This document shows, piece after piece, positions 15,550 through 23,751 of a stretch of 33,963 nucleotides of DNA (its first letter is position 1; every line of letters begins with the position of its first letter). The notes beneath the pieces are model-generated. The model was given only the letters and a program-made list of their open reading frames with translations, was not told where the DNA came from and made no database searches. The DNA comes from Mogibacterium sp. (GTDB lineage Bacteria; Bacillota; Clostridia; Peptostreptococcales; Anaerovoracaceae): NCBI GenBank assembly GCA_017505405.1, contig JAFVPI010000073.1, positions 1 through 33,963 on the forward strand, given 5' to 3'. The position numbers were made by a program, and so were the translations under genes.

Positions 15550-17793
15550 CTATTTGTTCTGTGCCGCATAGTAATTCATGAGGCAGCCTCTTAGGATAAT
15601 TTCCTTTTCATCAGCGGTGAGGCCTTTGACATACAGGGTCAGATCACTGACCGATCCGTCCTTGCGTATGGCCTTTGCAGGGATCTCTTCCTGTCCGCTC
15701 TCGATAGCGGCGTGGATGCCAGGCACAAATACGAAGTCGCCCTCTTCATAAGGGAACTCGTCTCCCTCTGCAAGCGTGAACGGCAGGATGCCCCAGTTGA
15801 TGCAGTTGCTGCGGTAGCGCTTAGTAGCGTACTCGTAGCAGATGTTTGCGAAACCGCCAAGCACTTTCTGGCACGATGCCGCCTGCTCACGGGCAGAACC
15901 ATCGCCCGGCTTGTTTGCAAATACGCAGGAGCCAAACTGTGTGTTCTTCAGAAGCTCATCCGCATCTCCCACAGCTCCGAGCGCCCTCACCATCTTTGCA
16001 GGCTTTTCCCCTTCGCGGCGGGCAGCCTCGTCAGCAGCCACAGCCTTGGAGCGGCCGACATATTCCGGAACGCGGCGTGAAAGCGCGAATTCCGAGAGTC
16101 TGAGAGGATTGCTCCTGTACGAGCTTGTCTCTCCCGAAGGGATGAGCTCATCTGTCGTAGTGACAGGATCTCTGATGACCGCCGCGAGCTCGAGCAGCAT
16201 GTTGTCTGCCAGCTCGTACATCTTCGGCCAGTCAGTAATGTTAGGTCCGAGTATGAGCTCGGTCTCAGGCTCTGCCTTGCCGAATCCGTAGTAGCAGCGT
16301 TTCTTGTATACTTCATTATCGAATGTGTACGGGACCTGTTCTGTCTCGTAATCTATGTCTGTGGCCGCGGTTATGTATCCGCCGTTTCTGGCGGTAGCGG
16401 CGATCGATCTCGAATCCATCAGAGCAACTGCGCTGATCTGTCCCTCGCCCGGCTTGGAGCCTTCGCGATTAGGGAAGTTTCTCGTTGTGTGGCGGAGCGA
16501 GAGGCCGTTGTTGGCCGGTACATCCCCCGCGCCGAAGCACGGTCCGCAGAACGACGGCTTTATTACAGCGCCGGCCTCAAGCAGAGTCTCGGTCTTTCCC
16601 GCGCGGGTGAGAGCCAGGCTCGTCGGAACGCTTGTAGGGTAGACCGAAAGCGAGAAGTAGCCGTTGCCGGTGCTTCCGTCCTTAAGAATGTCTGCTGCCT
16701 CAACTATATTGTCGAAAATACCTCCGGAGCAGCCTGCGATGATGCCCTGATTCGCGAGGACCCCCTTATCGCTCACCTTTGACCTGAGGTCGAGATGTGC
16801 CTTAGGGAACTTCTTTGCGGCTTCCGCTTCAACGCCGGCAAGTATCTCATCGGCATTTTCTATGAATTCGTGTATTGTATAAGCGTTTGAAGGATGGAAA
16901 GGAAGAGCTATCATCGATTCCATCTTGTCGAGCTCGATGGTTATGATCGCGTCATAGTATGCGCCTTCCTCAGGCTCCAGCTTCCTGTAGCACTCCGGAC
17001 GCTTGTAGATCTCATAGTATTTCTTTATCTCATCATCGGTTGCCCAGATGGACGAGAGGCAGGTCGTCTCAGTCGTCATTACGTCGATGCCGCTTCTGAA
17101 ATCGTAAGGCAGATACTCAAGTCCCGGTCCTGCAAATTCAAGTACTTTGTTCTTTACCAGCCCCCGGCCGAACGTCTCCTTAACGAGAGCGATGGCTACG
17201 TCATGCGGTCCTATGCCTTTTTTAGGCTTGCCTGTCACATAGCAGAGGACCACTTCCGGAGGAGTGATGTCCCAGGTGTTCTTCAGGAGCTGCTTGACGA
17301 GCTCAGGTCCGCCCTCGCCGACTCCCATGGTTCCGAGAGCTCCGTAGCGTGTGTGGCTGTCCGAGCCGAGTATCATGTTGCCGCATGCAGCCAGCTCCTC
17401 CCTTGCGTAGGAGTGTATGACACTCTGATTCGCAGGAACATATATTCCTCCGTATTTCTTTGCGGCAGAGAGGCCGAATACGTGATCGTCTTCATTGATA
17501 GTGCCTCCGACAGCGCACAGGCTGTTGTGGCAGTTTGTCATGGCATAAGGAATAGGGAACTCCTTAAGGCCGCTTGCTCTGGCCGTCTGGATGATACCAA
17601 CGTACGTGATATCGTGCGAGACCAGCGCATCAAAACTGATATGGAATATACCGTCATCAGACTGGGCGCGGTGCGCGTTCAGGATCTGATAAGCAATAGT
17701 GCCGTTTCTTCCGGCGTTTCTGTCAGCATCTTGTGCCGCTTTCTGCGGAGCACCATTATGCCATTCGGTACCCTGCTGATAATACTTGATCAT
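15550..17793 (-). CDS. Aconitase-family hydratase (probable aconitate hydratase), first gene of the citrate operon
   Basis: The 747-residue protein is a full-length aconitase-superfamily enzyme with catalytic and swivel domains. It resembles the E. coli YbhJ-type hydratases more than AcnA or AcnB. Evidence includes LGSDSHTRYGALGTMGVGEG (about 142-161), the cluster cysteines Cys355 (AGCSGG) and Cys416/Cys419 (SFCGPCFGAGD), and RNFPNREGSKPGEGQ. The first cysteine lies in GCSGG instead of the usual SCTNS, so substrate range deserves care. With citrate lyase and isocitrate dehydrogenase in the same operon, citrate to isocitrate is the most economical reaction. A TTG 12 codons upstream (17829) is open, but GGAAGG stands 5 nt before the ATG at 17793, so that start was chosen. 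Confidence 0.85.
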   Translation of the reverse strand: MIKYYQQGTEWHNGAPQKAAQDADRNAGRNGTIAYQILNAHRAQSDDGIFHISFDALVSHDITYVGIIQTARASGLKEFPIPYAMTNCHNSLCAVGGTINEDDHVFGLSAAKKYGGIYVPANQSVIHSYAREELAACGNMILGSDSHTRYGALGTMGVGEGGPELVKQLLKNTWDITPPEVVLCYVTGKPKKGIGPHDVAIALVKETFGRGLVKNKVLEFAGPGLEYLPYDFRSGIDVMTTETTCLSSIWATDDEIKKYYEIYKRPECYRKLEPEEGAYYDAIITIELDKMESMIALPFHPSNAYTIHEFIENADEILAGVEAEAAKKFPKAHLDLRSKVSDKGVLANQGIIAGCSGGIFDNIVEAADILKDGSTGNGYFSLSVYPTSVPTSLALTRAGKTETLLEAGAVIKPSFCGPCFGAGDVPANNGLSLRHTTRNFPNREGSKPGEGQISAVALMDSRSIAATARNGGYITAATDIDYETEQVPYTFDNEVYKKRCYYGFGKAEPETELILGPNITDWPKMYELADNMLLELAAVIRDPVTTTDELIPSGETSSYRSNPLRLSEFALSRRVPEYVGRSKAVAADEAARREGEKPAKMVRALGAVGDADELLKNTQFGSCVFANKPGDGSAREQAASCQKVLGGFANICYEYATKRYRSNCINWGILPFTLAEGDEFPYEEGDFVFVPGIHAAIESGQEEIPAKAIRKDGSVSDLTLYVKGLTADEKEIILRGCLMNYYAAQNK

Positions 17794-17867
17794 TGTTTCC
17801 TTCCTTTCCTGAAACAATAAGGTTTCCAACGATTTCCGGAAGCGTGAAAAGGCTTCCCTGCACTTTG

Positions 17868-17897
17868 ATTATAGGATTGTAATCACATCAATTCCAA
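17868..17897 (-). promoter_or_regulatory. Promoter of the aconitase-citrate lyase operon
   Basis: On the minus strand TTGGAA (17897-17892) and a consensus TATAAT (17873-17868) are 18 bp apart, giving a start near 17861, 68 bp upstream of the hydratase ATG. A half-site ATTGTA (17876-17881, plus strand), like the GntR operator, lies in the spacer. Confidence 0.6.
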
Positions 17898-17912
17898 TAC
17901 ATTTTCCCCAAG

Positions 17913-17937
17913 AAATGATAGAGACTGTCTATCATTT
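17913..17937. promoter_or_regulatory. Perfect dyad, candidate LysR-type activator site of the citrate operon
   Basis: AAATGATAGA and TCTATCATTT are perfect 10-bp inverted arms around GACTG. The core ATAG-N7-CTAT fits the T-N11-A pattern of LysR regulators. The centre (17925) is about 64 bp upstream of the predicted start, the standard position of a LysR recognition site. The regulator gene lies inside the operon at 8195-9121. Confidence 0.55.
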
Positions 17938-17998
17938 TTGTATTTTATTGTTTTTCATCTGCAGGGCTGATTTGCTCCATAAATGCCTGCTTTCTTTA

Positions 17999-18026
17999 TT
18001 GACATCGGGCGCTGAAGGGGTATACT
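17999..18026 (+). promoter_or_regulatory. Promoter of the GntR regulator gene
   Basis: A consensus TTGACA (17999-18004) and TATACT (18021-18026) are separated by 16 bp, 47 bp upstream of the chosen start codon. Confidence 0.65.
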
Positions 18027-18039
18027 AAATTGTATACAA
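18020..18039. promoter_or_regulatory. Candidate GntR/FadR-type operator
   Basis: TTGTATACAA (18030-18039) is a perfect 10-bp palindrome of the kind bound by FCD-type GntR regulators. A second GTATAC (18020-18025) overlaps the -10 element. The site covers the expected start of transcription of the regulator gene, so negative autoregulation is likely. Confidence 0.5.
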
Positions 18040-18072
18040 CATCAATAAATGTATGGAATATGGAGGTGTGCT

Positions 18073-18732
18073 ATGGATACTATCAATGGAGAAAAAACCA
18101 GCCAGCCGCTGTCGGCCGGACTGTATTCCGAGCTTCAGAAAGATATTCTCTCGGGCGCCATCCCTGACGGAAGCAAGCTCACGGAGCAGGTCGTCTGCAA
18201 GAGATACAACGTGAGCCGCACCCCTGTAAGGGAGGCTTTCAGACAGCTGGAAGCAGATGGTCTCATCGAAAACATTCCTAACCGCGGAGCCTTTGTTACA
18301 GGCCTTACTAAACGCGATATCTCAGACCTTTTCGACCTCAGGATACTCTTTGAAGTCCAGGCCGTGGAGTGGGCTGTCAAGCGCATGAACAGTGAAGAGA
18401 TCGACAGGCTTGCGGAAAGCCTGGAGTTTATGGAGTTCTACACCCTAAAAGAAGATGTAGAGAAAGTGCTCTCATTCAATACCCAGTTCCATAACATAAT
18501 CTATGCAGGCACAAGAAACCGCATGATACAGAAGACGCTGGCGATATACCATACCTATCTGAAATACTCTGCGCCGCATAAGACTTATACGGAAGAGAGC
18601 CTCAGATCCATACTTGAGGAGCATAAGGCGATTTATGATGCCTTTGAGTCAAGAAATGCTGCTGCAGGCCGCAAGGCTATGGAGTACCATATGGAGCAGT
18701 CCAAGCTCCGCCGTATAGCGCAGTATTTCTAA
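18073..18732 (+). CDS. GntR-family (FCD/FadR-type) transcriptional regulator
   Basis: The 219-residue protein has the GntR winged helix in the N-terminal third, with LYSELQKDILSGAIPDG, SRTPVREAFRQLEADGLI and NRGAFVTGLTKRDISD. An all-helical FCD ligand-binding domain follows (about 85-215), with metal/ligand-type residues in FNTQFHNIIY and the EEHKAIYDAFE region. FCD regulators usually bind carboxylic acids, so citrate or a related acid is a fair guess. An ATG eight codons earlier (18049) is open, but GGAGG stands 6 nt before the ATG at 18073, which I take as the start. It is divergent from the citrate operon, convergent with the PIG-L gene (4 bp between stops), and probably represses itself. 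Confidence 0.88.
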   Translation: MDTINGEKTSQPLSAGLYSELQKDILSGAIPDGSKLTEQVVCKRYNVSRTPVREAFRQLEADGLIENIPNRGAFVTGLTKRDISDLFDLRILFEVQAVEWAVKRMNSEEIDRLAESLEFMEFYTLKEDVEKVLSFNTQFHNIIYAGTRNRMIQKTLAIYHTYLKYSAPHKTYTEESLRSILEEHKAIYDAFESRNAAAGRKAMEYHMEQSKLRRIAQYF

Positions 18733-18736
18733 AACA

Positions 18737-19507
18737 TCATACCGTCTCAGGAGTACAGTGCATGTGAGTCACTCCAAGCACGCGGAAGCCTTCTGCATGC
18801 GCGCTCATATTACGGATCCCGAAATCGGCAGAACGCAGCTTCAGATACATCTGGAGCTGTTTTGTTTCTGCATCTCCCGCCGGAAACTGGCTGACGTGGC
18901 ATCCGAAGAGAGCCTCCATCTGAAGAGCGAACGCTTCCTTTGAGACCTTCACATAGCGGTTCGGCTTTGCAGTCATGTAATATGCGATGCCCTTTACATC
19001 TGCGGCGGAGGCGCCTTCTCTTTCCACTATGCCCTGATACGGAGCAAAGTATGCAGCGTGAGACGCAGCGCGGCCTGCGTTCAGATGATCTATGTGGCAC
19101 TCACGCCCGGTATCGGGATCCGGCGCGAATATTAGATCGGGATCACACTCTCCTACGATCCGGGCGATGCCCTTTTTCATGTCCTCATAGTCATAAAAGC
19201 CGCCGTCGCACAGATCCAGAAAGCGGACATCCTTCACGCCGAGACGCTCAGCGGAAGCAACAGACTCCTGCCTTCTGAGCGCGGCAAGCTCAGCTCCCTT
19301 TATGCCGCCTGAGTGCCCGTCACCGTATCTTCCGTCGGTCAGTATAAGAAAGCTTATCTGCTTACCTTCTCCCGCAAGCTTTGCGACAGTTGCCCCGCAT
19401 CCGATCTCGATGTCATCCGGGTGCGGACCAATGAACAGATATCTTGAAAATGATTCGATCTTTGGCGCCGGGGCCGCGATCTTCAATGCCAGTTTTGTCA
19501 GGCCCAT
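18737..19507 (-). CDS. PIG-L/LmbE-family deacetylase
   Basis: The 256-residue protein carries the zinc-binding motifs of the family: FIGPHPDDIEIGCG (His29, Asp31, Asp32) and ECHIDHLNAGRA (His138, Asp140, His141). LILTDGRYGDGHSGG lies between them. Family members remove N-acetyl groups from amino sugars such as GlcNAc-PI, chitobiose, and precursors of mycothiol or bacillithiol. The substrate here is unknown. GGGAG stands 6 nt before the ATG. It is divergent from the ATP-grasp gene, with 179 bp between the start codons. Confidence 0.85.
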   Translation of the reverse strand: MGLTKLALKIAAPAPKIESFSRYLFIGPHPDDIEIGCGATVAKLAGEGKQISFLILTDGRYGDGHSGGIKGAELAALRRQESVASAERLGVKDVRFLDLCDGGFYDYEDMKKGIARIVGECDPDLIFAPDPDTGRECHIDHLNAGRAASHAAYFAPYQGIVEREGASAADVKGIAYYMTAKPNRYVKVSKEAFALQMEALFGCHVSQFPAGDAETKQLQMYLKLRSADFGIRNMSAHAEGFRVLGVTHMHCTPETV

Positions 19508-19539
19508 GTCTTACTCCCGCCAGAGGCTTTCGTCAGCAT

Positions 19540-19559
19540 AACGGCAATGCCGTTTTTTT
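19540..19559 (+). other. Short hairpin with T run in the PIG-L/ATP-grasp intergenic region
   Basis: AACGGC, AAT and GCCGTT form a 6-bp stem followed by T residues on the plus strand. It looks like a small terminator, but no plus-strand gene ends nearby. On the minus strand it lies in the PIG-L leader, without a T run. Confidence 0.35.
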
Positions 19560-19592
19560 CCTGAAACAATTATATAATGAACCCCTTCATAC

Positions 19593-19620
19593 TTGCGTGT
19601 TTTTTGTGTCATAATATAGT
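19593..19620 (+). promoter_or_regulatory. Possible promoter of the ATP-grasp gene
   Basis: TTGCGT (19593-19598) and TATAGT (19615-19620) are 16 bp apart, 66 bp upstream of the ATG. The match is moderate and the surrounding sequence is AT rich, so other hexamers are possible. Confidence 0.35.
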
Positions 19621-19686
19621 ATTATCAAAAGACCCTGATTTATCAGATCAGTTATCTCGGGTATTGAAAAAAGAAAAGAGACAGGT

Positions 19687-20907
19687 ATGAATCTAGTTTT
19701 TATATCACCTAACTTCCCGGACAACTTCCGGAACTTCTGCAGCAGGCTGCGCCAGAACGGCGTGAATGTTCTGGGCATCGGAGACGCTCCTTACGATTCG
19801 CTGAACGATGACCTGAAAAGATCGCTTACTGAGTATTACAAAGTGGACTCCATGGAGGATTACAGCCAGGTCTACCGCGCGGTCGCCTACTTCGCTTTCA
19901 GGCATGGCCGCATCGACTGGATCGAGTCCAACAACGAGTACTGGCTTGAGCTTGACGCAAAGCTGAGGCAGGATTTCAACGTCACAACTGGAGTCCAGCC
20001 CGGCGAGCTAGCTCTCTGGAAGAGCAAGGCAGCAATGAAGCCTGTTTACAAGGCTGCGGGCATCCCTTCCGCGCGCCAGCACCGTGTGTCGACAATGGAC
20101 GCCGCGCTGGAGTTTATCGATGAGATCGGCGGATATCCTGTTTTTGCGAAACCGAACGTAGGAGTCGGCGCGACTGCAACCTATAAGATAGATAACGAGG
20201 ATGAGCTCCGCGCCTTTTTCAGCGAGGTCTCCGGTCATGACTATGTCATGGAAGAATATATCGTCGGGGATATTTACACCTATGACGCCATCTGCGATCA
20301 GAACGGGGATCCTTTATTCGAATCCTCTTTCAGATGTGTAAACGTCGCAGATTCCGTGAACGACGGCACTGAAGCCATCATTTTCGTATTGCCGGAAGTG
20401 CCTGATCAGCTGCGCGACTACGGACGCAAGGCCCTCCAGGGATTTAAGGTAAAGAGCCGCTTCGTGCATTTCGAATTCTTCAGGCTGACCGAAGCCCGCA
20501 AGGGACTTGCTGATGTGGGAGATTTTGTAGGACTTGAAGTAAACATGCGTCCGGCAGGCGGATTCATCCCTGACATGATGAACTACTCGCATTCAACGGA
20601 TGTATATCAGATCTGGGCAGATATGGTAAGTCACGGTCAGAGCAATAAAGCGCAGGGAGGACCGGACCGCTACTGCGTATTTATAGGCACCAAGGATGCT
20701 TTCAAACACACGCACAGTCACGATGAGATACTTAAGCGCTACGGAAGCAAAATAACAATGTGCCAGCGCATGCCTGATGTATTCGCTGCTGCCATGGGCA
20801 ATCAGATGTACATGGCCCTTCTGGATACAGAAGACGATGTGCGCGAATTTGTCACCTTCGTACTGGACGAGCAGGCTAAGCTGATAATGCCTACCCTGTA
20901 CGTATAG
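19687..20907 (+). CDS. ATP-grasp domain ligase of unknown substrate
   Basis: The 406-residue protein has a preATP-grasp N-terminal region (MNLVFISPNFPDNFRNFC) and an ATP-grasp fold. YPVFAKPNVGVGATATYKI is the ATP-phosphate loop, YVMEEYIVGDIYTYDAI the adenine-side strand, and GLEVNMRPAGGF the Mg2+-binding ExN motif. Such enzymes join a carboxylate to an amine or thiol through an acyl phosphate. They occur in peptide-like natural-product and nucleotide pathways, but nothing here fixes the substrate. It is divergent from the PIG-L deacetylase and is closed by a strong terminator. A weak AGAGACAGGT ribosome binding site precedes the ATG. Confidence 0.78.
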   Translation: MNLVFISPNFPDNFRNFCSRLRQNGVNVLGIGDAPYDSLNDDLKRSLTEYYKVDSMEDYSQVYRAVAYFAFRHGRIDWIESNNEYWLELDAKLRQDFNVTTGVQPGELALWKSKAAMKPVYKAAGIPSARQHRVSTMDAALEFIDEIGGYPVFAKPNVGVGATATYKIDNEDELRAFFSEVSGHDYVMEEYIVGDIYTYDAICDQNGDPLFESSFRCVNVADSVNDGTEAIIFVLPEVPDQLRDYGRKALQGFKVKSRFVHFEFFRLTEARKGLADVGDFVGLEVNMRPAGGFIPDMMNYSHSTDVYQIWADMVSHGQSNKAQGGPDRYCVFIGTKDAFKHTHSHDEILKRYGSKITMCQRMPDVFAAAMGNQMYMALLDTEDDVREFVTFVLDEQAKLIMPTLYV

Positions 20908-20931
20908 GTCCTGCACTGTACAAATACAAAG

Positions 20932-20960
20932 AAAAGAGACGGCCGGGGCCGTCTCTTTTT
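20932..20960. terminator. Bidirectional intrinsic terminator between the ATP-grasp gene and ptsI
   Basis: AAAAGAGACGGCC, GG and GGCCGTCTCTTTTT form a long perfect stem with A residues on one side and T residues on the other. It serves the two convergent genes, 25 bp past the ATP-grasp stop and 21 bp past the ptsI stop. Confidence 0.88.
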
Positions 20961-20980
20961 CTGTATCAGGTTTTGATGAA

Positions 20981-22687
20981 CTATTCTTTAGCGGCTGCCT
21001 TAAGTGCTGCTAAGACGTCTTCAATGTTATCCATTGCCATGACCTTCTCTGCAAGCGCGTCAGCCTCGGCTTTTGACCATTTTGAAATAATGGAGCGAGC
21101 CGTGAGAACAAGCACAGGGTTTACGCTGTACTCGTCAAGTCCGAAGGACATGAGCAGCGGGATCATGAGAGGATCCGCAGCTGCCTCTCCGCACATTCCT
21201 ACAGGTATTCCAGCTTCCTTTGCGGCTGCTATGATCTGTCTGATCGAGCGGAGTACCGCCGGCTGAAATGCTGAGTACAGATAAGCAACCTTCGCGTTGC
21301 CTCTGTCTACTGCCATTGTGTAACCTGTAAGGTCGTTTGTTCCGATTGAGAAGAAGTCTGCCTCTTTGGCGAGGAGATCAGCGATAGCAGCAGATGCCGC
21401 TGTCTCTGTCATGCATCCGACCTCGATACCCTCGTCGAACGGGATTCCCTCCTTGCGGAGATCGTCCTTGATCTCAGCGACGAGCTTCTTGACCGCCCTT
21501 ACCTCATCGACTGTGGTAACGAGAGGCACCATTATCTTAGCCTTGCCGAAAGCGCTGGCTCTTGTTATTGCGCGGAGCTGCACCTTGTACATGTCCGGAT
21601 TGGCGAGGCAGTACCTGACAGCTCTGAATCCGAGGAACGGATTCTCCTCTTTCTCGAAGTCCATGTAAGGGATGTCCTTGTCACCGCCGATATCCAGTGT
21701 ACGGATGATGACAGTCTTGCCCTGCATGGTCTCGAGTGCTTCCTTATATGCTTCAAACTGCTCTTCTTCGGTAGGGAGATGCGTGTTGTCCATGAACAGG
21801 AACTCCGAACGGAACAGGCCGACGCCTTCTCCGTCGCATTCCATGGCTTTCTTTGCATCCTTAGGTGTACCGATGTTGCAGAAGATCTCAAGCTTATCTC
21901 CATCAGCAGTCAGTGTATCCTTGCCAATGAATTTCTTCAGTTCTTCTCTCTTCTTGATGAACTCTTCGCGCTTGTCGACATATTTTGCAAGGACATCTCC
22001 TTCAGGATTGATGAATACATCACCGGCGGTGCCGTCTACGATGGCTGCATCCTTGTCTTCGACCAGGTCTACGATTCCAGGCACCGATAATACGGCCGGG
22101 ATCTCGAGAGCTCTTGCGAGAATTGCGGAGTGAGAAGTAGGGCCTCCGACCTCTGTAATGATTCCGACAACATTCTCTTTTACTATCTGTGATGTCATGG
22201 ATGGTGTCAGATCCTTGCAGACGAGCACGGTTCCCTTAGGGACCTTGCTGATCTCGATATCCTTGACGTCGAGAAGTTTTTTGAGGATGCTCACCTTGAC
22301 GTCTGCGATGTCTGATGCTCTCTGCTTCATCATCTCATCATCCATAGTGGAAAATATGCCGTAGAACATGTCGCAGACACCTGTAAGCGCAGCTTCAGCG
22401 CACTGTCCGGCATCTATCATGCTGAACATCTCACCCGACATTGACGGGTCGGAGATCATGACTGCATGTCCTAAAAGGATCTCTGATTCTTTTTCACCGA
22501 TGTTTTTCTTAACATCTTCAGCCATTGCGTATGTTTCTTCTACGAAGTCATCTATGGCCTTCTGGAAACGGGCTTTCTCTGCAGCTACATCCGAGACCAT
22601 CTTTGCTTCAAAAGAAAGATCCTGCTCTATTATGCGGCAGATGCTGCCGATTCCGATTCCGCGCGACGCTGCAATTCCTTTGTACAT
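20981..22687 (-). CDS. ptsI: PTS Enzyme I (PEP-protein phosphotransferase)
   Basis: Enzyme I autophosphorylates with PEP and passes the phosphate to HPr. The 568-residue sequence has the phosphorylated His186 in GGPTSHSAILARALEIP, the LFRSEFLFM and TLDIGGDKD motifs of the PEP-binding barrel, FFSIGTNDLTGYTMAVDRGN, and the conserved cysteine in GIPVGMCGEAA. Length and order of domains are normal. GGAGG stands 7 nt before the ATG. It is the last gene of a minus-strand run that starts with the glucitol-type EII genes, so the general and substrate-specific PTS parts are probably co-expressed. Confidence 0.95.
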   Translation of the reverse strand: MYKGIAASRGIGIGSICRIIEQDLSFEAKMVSDVAAEKARFQKAIDDFVEETYAMAEDVKKNIGEKESEILLGHAVMISDPSMSGEMFSMIDAGQCAEAALTGVCDMFYGIFSTMDDEMMKQRASDIADVKVSILKKLLDVKDIEISKVPKGTVLVCKDLTPSMTSQIVKENVVGIITEVGGPTSHSAILARALEIPAVLSVPGIVDLVEDKDAAIVDGTAGDVFINPEGDVLAKYVDKREEFIKKREELKKFIGKDTLTADGDKLEIFCNIGTPKDAKKAMECDGEGVGLFRSEFLFMDNTHLPTEEEQFEAYKEALETMQGKTVIIRTLDIGGDKDIPYMDFEKEENPFLGFRAVRYCLANPDMYKVQLRAITRASAFGKAKIMVPLVTTVDEVRAVKKLVAEIKDDLRKEGIPFDEGIEVGCMTETAASAAIADLLAKEADFFSIGTNDLTGYTMAVDRGNAKVAYLYSAFQPAVLRSIRQIIAAAKEAGIPVGMCGEAAADPLMIPLLMSFGLDEYSVNPVLVLTARSIISKWSKAEADALAEKVMAMDNIEDVLAALKAAAKE

Positions 22688-22709
22688 TTTTATTCCTCCG
22701 TTAATAAAT

Positions 22710-22736
22710 GCTCCCCTGCAAAAACTGCAGGGGAGC
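22710..22736 (-). other. Strong hairpin between ptsH and ptsI
   Basis: GCTCCCCTGCA and TGCAGGGGAGC form a perfect 11-bp stem around 5 nt. On the minus strand the bases after it are ATTTATTAAC rather than a T run. It therefore more likely stabilises the ptsH mRNA 3' end, or reduces ptsI expression, than acts as a full terminator. Confidence 0.6.
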
Positions 22737-22755
22737 AGAGAAGATTTACTTATAA

Positions 22756-23019
22756 TCAGTCTCCCATTCCAGAATCGATGAATGCTGTGATCTCAGCGAG
22801 AGCAGCTTCTTCATCCGGACCGTCGCAAACGACTTCGATCTGCGAACCGCACTTAATGAGCGCGGTCATCAGAAGCATAACGCTCTTGGCGTTGAAGTCC
22901 TTACCGTTGTGCTTAACGATGATATTGCTCTGGTACTTAGCTGCCATCTGGGAAAGAAGGCTTGCCGGACGCATGTGCATTCCCAGTTCATTATTGATTG
23001 TGAATTCTTTTGATACCAT
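22756..23019 (-). CDS. ptsH: HPr phosphocarrier protein
   Basis: The 87-residue protein has the active-site His15 in NELGMHMRPASLL and Ser46 in FNAKSVMLLMTA, the regulatory site of HPr kinase in Bacillota. It carries phosphate from Enzyme I to EIIA. The active-site loop reads GMHMRPA instead of the usual GLHARPA, an uncommon change of the residue after His. It is 32 bp downstream of the HAD gene and 68 bp upstream of ptsI. Confidence 0.94.
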   Translation of the reverse strand: MVSKEFTINNELGMHMRPASLLSQMAAKYQSNIIVKHNGKDFNAKSVMLLMTALIKCGSQIEVVCDGPDEEAALAEITAFIDSGMGD

Positions 23020-23051
23020 AATAAATCTCCTTGACTACTTATCAGTTTGAG

Positions 23052-23732
23052 TTATACCGACTCCCTGCAGACTAATTTTACAACATCTGCAGGTGTCTCG
23101 GCAAGATATGTTGCACCGGCATTGATTAATTCCTGCCGGTCACCATATCCGTAGAGAACGCCGATGGATCTGATACCTGCTTCGCCGGCGCCTTCCATGT
23201 CAAACATGCGGTCACCGACCATTACAGTACGTTCCACCTGAAAATGATCTGTTCTGGTTGTTGCCAGAAAACTAAGTGCTTTCTTAAGCAGTGAGCCTTT
23301 ATCGGTCTTCTTATCTTCTCGAGCCGGCCCTATGACTGCCTGAAAATACTGGTCTATTCCTGTGTGGTTTAAAACGATTTCAGCCATATCCCGGGGCTTG
23401 GCTGTCACAACAAGAAGTATTCTGCCTGCATTCCGAAGCGCTTCGAGCATCTGCACCACTCCTTCGTAGACAGAGGCGTTATATATACCTTCTCTGTCGT
23501 AGAATTCGGTAAAATACGCATTTGCCCGATCCGCTTCTTCCGCACTCATATTGTAGAATTTCTGAAAAGACTCCCACAGTACCGGACCGATCATTCTCTT
23601 CATATCTTTACGATCCCCCGGATCGACCCCCGACTTCTCCAACGCATAGGTTATTGAGTCGTAAAGTCCTTCCTCAGACTTGATAAGTGTTCCGTCCAGG
23701 TCAAAAATGATGTACTGGTAAAGCGCCTCCAT
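23052..23732 (-). CDS. HAD-superfamily phosphatase (phosphoglycolate phosphatase-like)
   Basis: The 226-residue protein has the HAD motifs: DLDGTLIKSEEG (nucleophile Asp11, acid Asp13), LLVVTAKP (motif II), a lysine in the KKTDKGSLL region, and VMVGDRMFDMEGAGEAG (motif IV). The cap is of the Gph/PGP subtype. It sits between the EII genes and ptsH on the same strand. This suggests dephosphorylation of a sugar or polyol phosphate, perhaps to relieve accumulation, but the substrate is not determined. Confidence 0.85.
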   Translation of the reverse strand: MEALYQYIIFDLDGTLIKSEEGLYDSITYALEKSGVDPGDRKDMKRMIGPVLWESFQKFYNMSAEEADRANAYFTEFYDREGIYNASVYEGVVQMLEALRNAGRILLVVTAKPRDMAEIVLNHTGIDQYFQAVIGPAREDKKTDKGSLLKKALSFLATTRTDHFQVERTVMVGDRMFDMEGAGEAGIRSIGVLYGYGDRQELINAGATYLAETPADVVKLVCRESV

Positions 23733-23751
23733 TCTTCTCTTCCTTTTTTAC

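Noticed and set aside
16894-17820. 308-codon plus-strand frame opposite the aconitase-family gene
   Set aside because: It is a shadow of a strongly conserved gene; no family motif or promoter supports it.
17913-17937. Dyad considered as a terminator
   Set aside because: No gene ends there, the stem is AT rich, and its position upstream of a promoter with LysR-type symmetry fits an operator better.
19540-19559. Hairpin considered as a terminator of a plus-strand gene
   Set aside because: The nearest plus-strand gene (GntR) ends about 800 bp earlier, beyond the whole PIG-L gene, so there is no transcript to end here; kept only as a structural feature.
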